Assembly: GCA_905178155.1 (NCBI GenBank) | Contig: CAJINV010000010.1 | Coordinates: 1,222,709-1,286,708 of the forward strand | Length of the DNA stretch: 64,000 nt | DNA from: Amoebophrya sp. A120 | Lineage: Eukaryota > Sar > Dinophyceae > Syndiniales > Amoebophryaceae | Reading direction: 5' to 3' | In this document: positions 60,701 to 64,000 of the stretch, in pieces | How the letters are laid out: every line of letters begins with the position of its first letter | How positions within the stretch are numbered: the stretch's first letter is position 1 | Made by a program: the position numbers and the translations under genes | Notes under the pieces: generated by a model | Databases searched by the model: none | Told to the model about the DNA's origin: nothing | What the model saw: only the letters and a program-made list of their open reading frames with translations

Positions 60701-63177
60701 TCTTCGATAAAACTTCGAGTGGAAAAACGGCGGAAAAGGCTGCAGAAAAGGATCAAAATTTGGCAAGCAGAGATGAAAGCGCATCATTCTGAGATAATTT
60801 TGATGAAGGAGCAGAAGGAGGAACAAGACAAATCGACCGCAAGACAGTTAGTCCCAGCAGAACCGGCAAACAAAGCACAAAATCGCAGCGTCATAATTGA
60901 AGCAGAGTTTTCGCCTCCGCTCAGTCTAAAAGGTCGGCCGCCTTCTAGCGGGGAAAACGACAGCGACAATTCGGCGTCGATCGGTTCCTCGGGAAACCAG
61001 CTGTGTGCCGACCGCGAAGATGTTGGGTCCGCTTCACCGCGGCTACAGATCAGAGCAGCAAAAACTACAGCCCACAGTGCCACCTGTTTCACACCGAGGA
61101 CCCTCAAAGGTCGCGTTGAGAAAAACAGCCCTCAAGAACGGCTGCATCACCAGGTCGAACTTCCGGCTGATCCGCGGGAGTTTCACGACAGCTTGCTTGC
61201 TATGAAATGCAAAAGCATCGTACTAGTATAAATCGCATGACAAATTTCCTCAGCATGAAAAATAAAATTTGTTGTAATGCGGATTTGACTTGAGAAAGAA
61301 ATTTGTAATGCATGTTTGCAATTACTACGAGTGCGATACTTTTGCACAGGATACTTGCAGAGACGCAGGGATTCGACATTCTCATCGGACCACAGAGGAA
61401 GTTCGTGAAGATCAGCGATAACGAAGAATTTGCTGACTTTTTGCAAGTTCTGAGCATCGACGATGAATTCGAGAATGAAGGGCAGGGACAAGTACTAGAG
61501 GGGGAACAGGTGGTGCGCTGTCACAACGACATGAACGACGAGCAAAAGCAGAGAATTTCTGCATTTGACCAGCCGCGGACAACTGTGCGGATAAAAGCAG
61601 ACTCCGGGAGGTCGAGGCCAGTTGTTTTCGAGGATGCCTGCTCTACGCCAGAGTTGAAGCGCGAAGTGGTCCTTTTCCCGGGCGATTGTCTGCTTCTTGC
61701 GGACAATAGCACTGCAATTGAGTCGTTACCCCGCTCACGGAGAACGAAAGGCGCCGTCTCAAAACATAGGAACTGCGCAGCGTCATCTGCAGTTGTTGCA
61801 TTTTTACGCGCTTGCAAGTACGGCCAATACTGTGGCGGGAAAGGACGCGTAGTTGAGCGGTCGCGGCAACCCCAGGACAGTGACCCAATCAGTGATGATG
61901 TTGAAGGACCTCCACAGCTGGTGGATTTCGAAGCGTTATTTCCGCTTTTCTTCACGTTCCGCAGCAGACAAACAGCCGCCAGCACCTCCGTCCCCCAGTT
62001 TTACCACTGCGGCTTCTTCAACGTGGGTATCGCGCTGAACCCGGAAAAACTTGTTCCGGTGGACATCAACAGCAACACCGTCCTGTCCTCTCCCCCACCA
62101 ACCCTCGAGACCCGGTTTCACTACTGCCGGTTCGAAAGCTCAACGATTCTCGCAACCGAAACTGCTTACCACCCAACGTTGCAGGTTAAGAATTCGGAGT
62201 TTTTTGAGAACGGTTTGCTGCGTGGTGGAGCTACGGCTGGAAACGGTAACGAAATGACACAAAGTAGGATTTCTACACCAACATCATCGGCCGCTGCTGT
62301 TTCGCGATCATCATATCTGTCAGCTGAAAACGACACAGAGAACGAGGAAAACGATGCGCCTGGCCACGCTAGTACAAATAAACGGACGACAGCAAGAGGG
62401 AAGGGTAGCCGCAGGCTTCCCCAAGCCCAACGCGGCGGCCTTGCCCTGATCGCGAACTACAGCTCAACGGGCAGGTTTCGCATCCAGGATTGCAAATTCC
62501 CGGTGTTGAGAAGAACGACGTGGGAAGGGCTTGAAGATGAAGATAATGGCCAAATGAACGAGTCGGCAGCTGCGGAGGAGCAGGTCACAGGCGGGGCGAA
62601 CAATAGCGCGGCTTGGGAGCAGCCGGGAGCTGTTATGCACCGGGCCGCCGAGCCTCCGAAAAAAAATCTAACGAATTGTAAAGATTACCACAGGACAACA
62701 AATTCAAGTGAGCGTCGAATGATAACGTTCGAGGATCTGAGAAGAGCGAATAGTGCAGCTGCTAATTTTGAAAGCCAGACATCTGCTGCACATGTGGAGG
62801 TGGAAATGGTGAGTAGTGTAGTTGCAGCCGAGAACAATAAAGAAGCAGCAAACAATAACAAATCTCCAGCACGACCAGCACAAGGCACCACTTGCGCAAA
62901 AATCAGGAAAACCACGGACAACTTTTCTTCTCTTGATTTCTTCCAAGAGTTAGAGCAGGGCGACAGCAGGAAAGGCAGCGAGGAGATCATCATTCCAGGA
63001 GCAGCTTCATCCGCTTCCCCCGGTAGCACCACTATGAGGTCCAAATGGATCATCTCGGGTTTCCGCCGGTGGAATTGTGAAAGGCTACCTACGGATGAGT
63101 ACAGCCTGACTGACGCACGGGAGCCGCGAGTGAACGCGGGAGGGAAGAGATGTTTTGAATTTATCGAACTTTCTTGA
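21786..63177 (+). CDS. Gene 3: giant multidomain protein with archaeo-eukaryotic primase domain and C-terminal beta-helix
   Basis: Exons: 21786-22357, 39355-40567, 40836-41483, 41752-41881, 42041-43212, 43846-44593, 44864-45321, 45544-46176, 46450-46755, 46901-47661, 47821-48388, 57887-57944, 58214-58729, 58995-59445, 59560-61200, 61359-63177; 11,694 nt, 3,897 codons plus TGA. Residues 1-190 are acidic (SDSDDEF repeats). CLECGEEKPSSCFP (about 349) and VCHFCAQYG (about 439) look like a Stc1-type zinc-binding pair. Primase: VEDIDL (about 768, DxD metal motif), SSGWS...KISLHLVWPHLLV (about 862, SxH nucleotide motif), IFDDVIEKHRQGLRPPFADK (about 1079, third acidic motif). From about 2404, LHDAIEAVPF...LVVNKHVLIDGW starts a pectin-lyase-like parallel beta-helix. 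I infer a PrimPol-like DNA-synthesis role for the middle part; the beta-helix role is unknown. The 45322-45543 junction is the weakest; two adjacent genes remain possible. Confidence 0.72.
22516..24512 (+). pseudogene. LINE-1 reverse transcriptase, N-terminal fragment
   Basis: Starts at the RT motif ASGMDG, then VFGLDASNYFNSI (motif A, near 23006), LIQGAVETML (motif B, near 23187), VQYVDGGTLVVKF (motif C position, near 23583) and a thumb-like region to SDLRACGIV. Colinear with the LINE-2 enzyme at 51899. Motif C reads VDG instead of the usual ADD. The frame runs into the 603-bp insertion and stops at 24587. Confidence 0.88.
24513..25115. mobile_element. 603-bp inserted element in the LINE-1 ORF
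   Basis: Ends AGAGCCGCCCCCGGCG and CGCCGGGGCTGGCTCT form an imperfect terminal inverted repeat. The left arm is full of TCTAATTTCTTGTCTAAG-like units, the right arm of TTTAGG/CTTAG, and a GC-rich segment follows. The LINE-2 alignment resumes downstream in the same frame. No clean target duplication found: CGATCGCAC and CCGCGACAC are the 9-bp flanks. Confidence 0.68.
25116..25939 (+). pseudogene. LINE-1 ORF, middle fragment
   Basis: Contains EVREEERSFVAYCSN, matching RAEERQFVAYLSG at the end of the LINE-2 RT ORF, then HDNECTSW...DFGKKCIG, matching HDHEYTDW...DFGRCEGF at about 56137-56194. Ends in a charged Lys/Glu-rich tail. Its frame continues exactly into 37416 once the 11.5-kb element is removed. 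Confidence 0.82.
25940..26398. other. 5' non-coding part of the 11.5-kb element
   Basis: Holds the left inverted terminus (to about 26008) and then sequence without a convincing ORF. It probably carries the promoter of the gene at 26399, but no motif was recognised. Confidence 0.4.
26399..30308 (+). CDS. Element gene 1: large protein of unknown function, possible transposase
   Basis: The first part runs from ATG 26399 (MEDRVQGVG) to about 26930, with SHVQFDGTPITLL near its end. The second part is open from 27279 (EYMEIHKRTTN) to TAA 30306-30308 in another frame, so at least one GT-AG intron lies between 26930 and 27278; the acceptor CATACCGCGCAG at 27278 is good, the donor unresolved. The second part has LHVMDSCVLHGTHG, an amphipathic middle and a coiled-coil-like stretch around the MVEEQQKKLLEKAETRHEQQ region. 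I do not recognise a family. Acidic residues in QFDGTP and LHVMD could belong to a DDE catalytic core, which would fit its place in a transposon-like element, but this is weak. Confidence 0.62.
30309..30710. other. Spacer between the two element genes
   Basis: About 400 bp with no ORF of interest. Presumed 3' end of one gene and promoter of the next. Confidence 0.4.
30711..36854 (+). CDS. Element gene 2: 924-residue protein with six GT-AG introns, function unknown
   Basis: Exons 30711-30911, 32384-33581, 34969-35122, 35334-35553, 35670-35987, 36021-36522, 36673-36854; 2775 nt, 924 codons plus TAG. Donors GTACTA, GTAAAT, GTAAGT, GTAAGA, GTGTAT and GTACTT pair with AG acceptors, and phases match at all junctions. 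The N-terminus is Ala/Lys-rich (KVKAKKKSQNKAAKKSSKK). The middle has KRWKFKKSVIKSACWEG and EYIATEYIPALRAEAKKKK, then a low-complexity Ser/Thr/Pro region and a basic KRSRSALLQARRTGRGARAR patch, likely nuclear. The C-terminal third is helical and charged, ending in EKQNQDEVKALDRFTA. No family recognised. An intact spliced frame suggests a functional copy. Confidence 0.78.
30912..32383 (+). other. GT-AG intron 1 of element gene 2, holding the palindrome cluster
   Basis: Donor after CAG 30911; acceptor TTCTCTCAG ends at 32383. The first 200 bp have CTAATTT-type and then TTTAGAC-type units in opposing arms, resembling the 603-bp element at 24513. Confidence 0.75.
31190..32275. repeat. Cluster of perfect and near-perfect palindromes
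   Basis: A 64-bp palindrome (ACTTTTGTCGAGCGGGAACT...and back) lies at 31452-31515 and 31875-31938, with slightly imperfect copies at about 31319-31382 and 31741-31804 and a partial copy at about 32213-32267. Between pairs sit stem-loops built on GAAAGGATTTCTC/GAGAAATCC. Others are TTTCGCCAGC...GCTGGCGAAA (several copies) and ATCCCCATTGGAAATTC...GAATTTCCAATGGGGAT at about 31642-31686. ORFs spelling GNWNFG-type peptides are by-products. Confidence 0.92.
33582..34968 (+). other. GT-AG intron 2 of element gene 2, with TTAGC-repeat insert
   Basis: Donor GTAAATGCTT, acceptor AACGACACAG. At about 34255-34500 GCTAAAA units on the left face TTTTAGC units on the right, with a central inverted repeat around GAAAATCGGAACGATTTTC. 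GC-rich flanks share GGCATTGGGGCGG with 37313. Probably another non-autonomous insert; ends not resolved. Confidence 0.6.
36855..37405. other. 3' non-coding part of the 11.5-kb element
   Basis: Contains a GC-rich stretch related to 33780-34150 and the right inverted terminus from about 37335. Short ORFs here look like shadows. Confidence 0.5.
37416..38286 (+). pseudogene. LINE-1 ORF, C-terminal fragment
   Basis: Continues the frame of 25939 and ends TAG at 38284-38286. Highly charged (Glu/Lys/Arg), with ADTYEGTRRGYVFKLGKAGQ as the only ordered-looking segment. Unknown role; possibly nucleic-acid binding. Confidence 0.75.
38287..39235. other. 3' untranslated region of LINE-1
   Basis: No ORF of interest. 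A 33-bp direct repeat starting GGTATTGGCAGAGGCTAAAT occurs at 39131-39163 and 39166-39198, differing by one base. The region ends in (TAC)5 at 39221-39235. Confidence 0.7.
40568..40830 (+). mobile_element. Introner, family A, gene 3 intron 2
   Basis: Flanks AACTC (40563-40567) and AGCTC (40831-40835), one mismatch. Removal joins LALRKL to AVTDFHHM. Confidence 0.9.
41484..41746 (+). mobile_element. Introner, family A, gene 3 intron 3
   Basis: Target duplication TCAGT at 41479-41483 and 41747-41751. It lies between the DxD and SxH primase motifs. Confidence 0.93.
41882..42035 (-). mobile_element. Introner, family C, reverse orientation, gene 3 intron 4
   Basis: Left end TATGCATTGCAAAAGTATT, right end CTTTTGCACAGGATG, whose last base departs from the usual A. 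Target duplication GTCTA at 41877-41881 and 42036-42040. Removal gives SSGWSTEKHKMKISLH. Confidence 0.9.
42840..44000. repeat. Exonic tandem duplication in the primase region, split by an introner
   Basis: NPKATSISTASGGAS followed by LARDEDQ is encoded at about 42892-42960 and again from 43846; SKAKVELVFRK at about 43123 and 43960; GIIRPDAPP at about 42868 and 43186. The introner at 43213 lies exactly between GIIRPDAPP and the second NPKATS copy. Confidence 0.85.
43213..43840. mobile_element. Introner, family J (628 bp), gene 3 intron 5
   Basis: Inverted ends TACCAA..GAATTTTGTCTGCGGCT and its complement, about 45 bp. Target duplication CTCCG at 43208-43212 and 43841-43845. The interior is GC-rich with further GCAGACAAATTTACGC-type repeats. 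Removal joins RPDAPP to NPKATS. Confidence 0.88.
44594..44858 (+). mobile_element. Introner, family A, gene 3 intron 6
   Basis: Flanks TGTTC (44589-44593) and CGTTC (44859-44863), one mismatch. Removal joins TLV to HPPLHHSQ in frame. Confidence 0.88.
45322..45543 (+). other. Probable GT-AG intron, gene 3 intron 7
   Basis: Both flanking frames are blocked by stops (45337-45339 region and TAG 45541-45543). A donor at 45322 or 45325 and the acceptor CCGTAGCATAG ending 45543 join HDPDMQP to HHAIASFVYEK in phase 0. AT-rich interior, no introner ends. A gene boundary here is the alternative. Confidence 0.5.
46177..46444 (+). mobile_element. Introner, family A, gene 3 intron 8, degraded duplication
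   Basis: Flanks AAAAT (46172-46176) and AACAC (46445-46449) match at 3 of 5 positions. Removal joins DAEN to HFSELNLP in frame. Confidence 0.85.
46756..46895 (+). mobile_element. Introner, family C, gene 3 intron 9
   Basis: Target duplication ACGGG at 46751-46755 and 46896-46900. Removal joins FAMRDG to EKDEENYH. Confidence 0.93.
47662..47815. mobile_element. Introner, family K, gene 3 intron 10
   Basis: Imperfect inverted ends TATGCAACACAAATTTCC and GGAAATTTACTGTGGATA. Flanks GAGGA (47657-47661) and GAGCA (47816-47820), one mismatch. Single copy here. Confidence 0.82.
48833..49627 (+). CDS. LINE-2 ORF1-like protein, first frame
   Basis: 264 residues from ATG 48833 (MSSRRGRRARVADEP). A structured-looking N-terminal half is followed by a Gln/Pro/Asn-rich tail. 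No zinc knuckle seen. Its place upstream of an endonuclease/RT ORF suggests the RNA-binding ORF1 role. The frame ends just before the next ATG. Confidence 0.65.
   Translation: MSSRRGRRARVADEPTRTGRYNFEGVPCELFANFIADATGRRDVVCNNRDSTDETVALKIKGGTGGSNLIARWWSSSTKVIFQNDEHARMSDVFQHFIATGSAGQMKNQATPATWKDGVYESTVGALSSLDMQAPPAIGYGDQEQKAIQYETANTGSQLVGGGQLGQNPHDAAAWLCDYMQQATGPGSQAPLTAAGGPELSQAQAYNPQPRQQQAPIEQNYNYHQHTTGNCPSRQNHYTAPRELEKGQQQAGHSGEARQQHTAN
49641..50195 (+). CDS. LINE-2 ORF1-like protein, second frame
   Basis: Starts MGIGVKGGGVVTVGG 14 nt after the previous stop, in another frame, which is open upstream to 49344. A coiled-coil-like segment SMLALQKLQEEMEKIQKAQ is followed by a basic PEKPAKKKKQG and an acidic EEEEEL end. 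It may be one protein with the first frame, joined by a frameshift (programmed or mutational). Confidence 0.6.
   Translation: MGIGVKGGGVVTVGGAGMKEQMSERGTKGSEPKILLSELGGGTGVGTVADRQATTHQRLAESSAILANQDHYQNEEAMRLPGMRESMLALQKLQEEMEKIQKAQREQITQSQSAPLGGTVTGGDGTQEKTNHEVDHAHNQERGNNKRPKEPVGTPEKPAKKKKQGVADWSSEEEEELSPLFTPS
50837..51323 (+). pseudogene. LINE-2 basic ORF with apparent frameshift
   Basis: MEARRQLERLRKGFGMDNPG reads to about 51035, where the frame of ENLQKRLEAMTPNTR takes over and runs to TAA near 51321. Strongly basic (KRKKRKRG, KRQQYRTREL). Coding-like in both halves, so I read it as one ORF broken by an indel. Confidence 0.55.
51899..55864 (+). CDS. LINE-2 ORF2: AP-type endonuclease plus reverse transcriptase
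   Basis: About 1,321 residues of open frame; the first ATG is near 51938. Endonuclease (exonuclease-endonuclease-phosphatase fold): WNMNG (about 36-40), a glutamate in VEIKKSE, VSGDLNAYHE (about 204-213), PTVIDF (about 265-270), GDHIALH (about 312-318). RT: KEASGADGVRL (about 600), LIGIDASNFYN (motif A, about 760), LIQGSVEAML (motif B, about 820), VQFVDGGTLSIKF (motif C position, about 951). Motif C lacks the second aspartate of YADD, as in LINE-1. It nicks target DNA and copies the LINE RNA. The stop falls soon after RQFVAYLSG, where LINE-1 stays open. Confidence 0.9.
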   Translation: MRLNRPTPDQTPKMLGLGPEDMEDDDEPEFVSHVYWNMNGSGEANTEALAKLVADLRATEAAAVEIKKSELDLEQAAFEGLSERKGLHVVAATNLVGISTSLKCGGGMIADCNKVRERPAMVISKLILARDPCGAFFTEEITDKEDATLWAVGAVRDRRLTLTLYRRETRVPIDTPSKSFIAKQVGDLIKEITTAMNMSDLWIVSGDLNAYHEVDAEDRAKLEDRQPACALVRAEVLEPVFNFLNSRTRFQNTQGPTCYRSKTSPTVIDFTAVGPREGILFAAEIQRVQVVRGQQKECKAIPENSPPELPEGDHIALHTAISWYRPQAPQPAQSGDARQPGSGERAKPLAFNARHSELIPTEGERERAKILKGQKEFAERLPFSGVISWPRGTKTTEVLEPLFEGAQMPDIEQVGLEGIQSWAQEVLLDSGACSYVPTEPTEDMRQLFERQTPGQRGGRTEGANGADKKKEKEREHRSMFAGPVDGSTLNNVYQHARQAREQVLGVRRGAPAEEIKKINAGTATAPREVVGVEECTKEISLAHVFKSGRIRYAEGKRHTFSPEEMQRAVTQLTEAAKGLPPLRIPAAELRRHITKMNKEASGADGVRLRAYAAMTGQQISQLAAGYGALLQGIGLADWIPGQKDATSPPALKVLPVEILRKASQLGGDISKLRTVIRGTPVYRIMLSFLTHRMARIADLGDAFTPSGAAGKPAASCMATVLEILKVCYAEDLQNGCENKERAAELSEQEKTNAANWLTILIGIDASNFYNCISIPSMVRSFRWARLHPTYIKLAMLSNWRKTLFLRNGSCFAELSDHRDLIQGSVEAMLCGVLLFMRGVTAVARFVEECFDAAGRIDEKRIDSAGAKLRRTLREDFAGGDDTGVTFPDYRPAEEVHELFRDEEGDGGAETGNRTTRTRKTRSKEHERTRVSQRLPMSEREEKAPRKAAVVQFVDGGTLSIKFHKDDAEKLRKLLKIVATACETMHAPEGQHLAPKKAEMLLSASAMDQQALYLAAFRPFGIVFNLKECTKILGITIRLGDIRDQVDAIRKQVNNSVSFAQHLRYRVMRSKGNFVMTGADHRWVVICFYMSPIIYILPVLRLICAQSDWSELLIEMATSIAKVIGFDREVWERMTTMHNVTPELFHRLTFSENILGIVDPYVLGIKLLRGVAQSNILTDIDGFVTWATFPIRFHGTGLAGIGAADRKAVQVKTTADLALVEALSEGAEIRLPAKSDLRLCGFIPDRSSKPPPPEKVPRACHNESAFVVASADGMGVRLLQTDTTGRVSVLRQVRTKREHLLTEERAEERQFVAYLSGFLSLS
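55865..56609 (+). pseudogene. LINE-2 ORF2 C-terminal extension, frameshifted
   Basis: Alignable with LINE-1 25350-25939 only by changing frame about three times: NKRSQECTTLTYVQ, then EGMAVHFAEQVEQMHLRG (ORF from 55975), then DWKKRRSLAARREYIRDSL after about 56205. HDHEYTDW and DFGRCEGF match LINE-1. Ends in an Ala/Lys/Pro-rich basic tail. Confidence 0.65.
56610..57824. other. 3' region of LINE-2
   Basis: No convincing ORF. The unit CAGCTGGATGACTGTGACCT occurs at about 57538 and 57574, with diverged copies near 57612 and 57700. Overall organisation parallels the LINE-1 3' region, but sequence is different. Confidence 0.6.
57945..58208 (+). mobile_element. Introner, family A, gene 3 intron 12
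   Basis: Left end TATGCACTGCAAAAGTGTC. Target duplication GGTCC at 57940-57944 and 58209-58213. Only 58 coding nt separate it from the previous introner. Confidence 0.92.
58730..58989 (-). mobile_element. Introner, family A, reverse orientation, gene 3 intron 13
   Basis: The interior reads as the reverse complement of the forward copies, like 15652. Target duplication AAATA at 58725-58729 and 58990-58994. Removal joins HQQVQN to THADKSPP. Confidence 0.9.
59446..59554. mobile_element. Introner, family I (109 bp), gene 3 intron 14, open in frame
   Basis: Ends TATCCACAGAAAAAAACCC and GGGTTTTTTTCTGTGGATA. Flanks GGTGT (59441-59445) and GGGGC (59555-59559) match at 3 of 5 positions. The element plus one flank copy is 114 nt without a stop, so it can be read through as 38 codons. 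Confidence 0.75.
61201..61353 (-). mobile_element. Introner, family C, reverse orientation, gene 3 intron 15
   Basis: Left end TATGAAATGCAAAAGCATCG, right end GATACTTTTGCACAGGATA. Target duplication CTTGC at 61196-61200 and 61354-61358. Removal joins DSLLA to ETQGFDIL. Confidence 0.93.
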
Positions 63178-64000
63178 AAGATGAAGCCACTGTGTTACTT
63201 ACGCGTAGCTCTAGCTGCTCGCGTTGACGAGGATACATGGGCGTGGAATTTCGCGCCTTAAATCTTTCTGCTGTTTTTTTTTCCGCAGCTCGTATGGATA
63301 TCAATTCTAGTTGCAGATGCTCACTGTTCTTTGACATGACGAACATTGTACTACATCTACAACGTCATTCAAAGTGTAGTAAATAAGAATAACATAATGC
63401 ACAACTACTATGTATATGAAAAAAGATTGCACGTCGCTGTCAGTAGCGTTATCCATGACTAGGATGTCCTTTTCGCCGGGGAATTACTGTCGACCTACTG
63501 CAGACGTCGAAACAGATCATTTTGGAATATCGAAGGGTCGAGATTTTACCTTCCGAAATAGCTTGAAATCGCAAAAAATATCGATCGCAATCTTCGTGCT
63601 GTGGTCAAAGCAAAAAACTCAAATTGCAATGACAGTATGAACAACCTTTCATCTCGTTGTGAAGCAAGTGCCCCGAGGGTCATTGGAGATGGATTCCCTT
63701 GTTCGCGACATCCTCGTGTGCGAATTCGTCTGTAGTGTAACGTTTGGTGGTTCGCTTCAAATATATTTATATAAGTTCGATCGGAGAGCGGCCCAGTCTT
63801 ATGTGGCTTGCATTTTTGTGGCTATATACTTCGAGAACGAGCTGTTGAGGGATTGATGGAGAGAAGGAAGACAGTTGTGTGGGTTTCATCGCTCGTTGAT
63901 GCATACATAAGAAGTGCAGAAGAGGAAGAAGAGCGGTTTCTGCTGTATTCCCAAAAATCTTAGTTTGAGGAGGAGAATTGTGAAGCGGATGAAAGATTTA
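63178..64000. other. Region downstream of gene 3
   Basis: AT-richer than the exons, short ORFs only (largest 76 codons), nothing recognised. It probably holds the gene 3 3' end and the start of an intergenic region. Confidence 0.5.

Overview
The window is nuclear DNA of a eukaryote, most likely an alveolate protist and probably a Syndiniales dinoflagellate of the Amoebophrya type. I base that on its many short transposon-like introns with non-GT-AG ends, which I recall being described from Amoebophrya and other dinoflagellates. No database was searched, so the assignment is an inference.

Three host genes fill the window, all on the + strand. Gene 1 (start outside the window, ends 16222) encodes a cysteine-rich, sushi-like repeat protein with a YfaP/DUF2135-like C-terminal part. 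Gene 2 (17405-20546) is a VMP1-type ER membrane protein of the autophagy and lipid-scramblase family, with an added EF-hand loop. Gene 3 (21786-63177) reads as one 3,897-codon frame: an acidic N-terminus, a small zinc-binding-like region, an archaeo-eukaryotic primase domain and a C-terminal parallel beta-helix region. Together they have 45 introns. Forty-two are introners: elements with terminal inverted repeats beginning TA and ending TA, flanked by 5-bp target duplications (32 exact, 10 with one or two mismatches). Removing each element plus one duplication copy restores the frame at every junction, and the summed exons of each gene are a multiple of three. Only three introns (13985, 18840, 45322) need an ordinary GT-AG reading.

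Two introners of gene 3 have themselves been hit by non-LTR retrotransposons (LINEs), giving introns of 17.0 kb (22358-39349) and 9.5 kb (48389-57881). LINE-1 (22516-39235) is 5' truncated, ends in (TAC)5 and has a 17-bp target duplication. It carries a 603-bp inserted element and an 11.5-kb element (25940-37405). The latter has imperfect terminal inverted repeats and a 10-bp duplication, and holds two further genes (26399-30308 and 30711-36854) that use only GT-AG introns. One of those introns contains a 1.1-kb cluster of perfect palindromes. LINE-2 (48610-57840) is nearly full length, with ORF1-like reading frames, an endonuclease and a reverse transcriptase. Two introners of gene 1 each carry an insertion of a roughly 0.8-0.9-kb element made of GAGAGG/CCTCTC repeats.

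The layout is therefore nested: host genes cut by introners, introners filled by LINEs, a LINE filled by a DNA-transposon-like element, and that element with its own spliced genes. The intergenic stretches (16223-17404, 20547-21785, 63178-64000) show no convincing genes.
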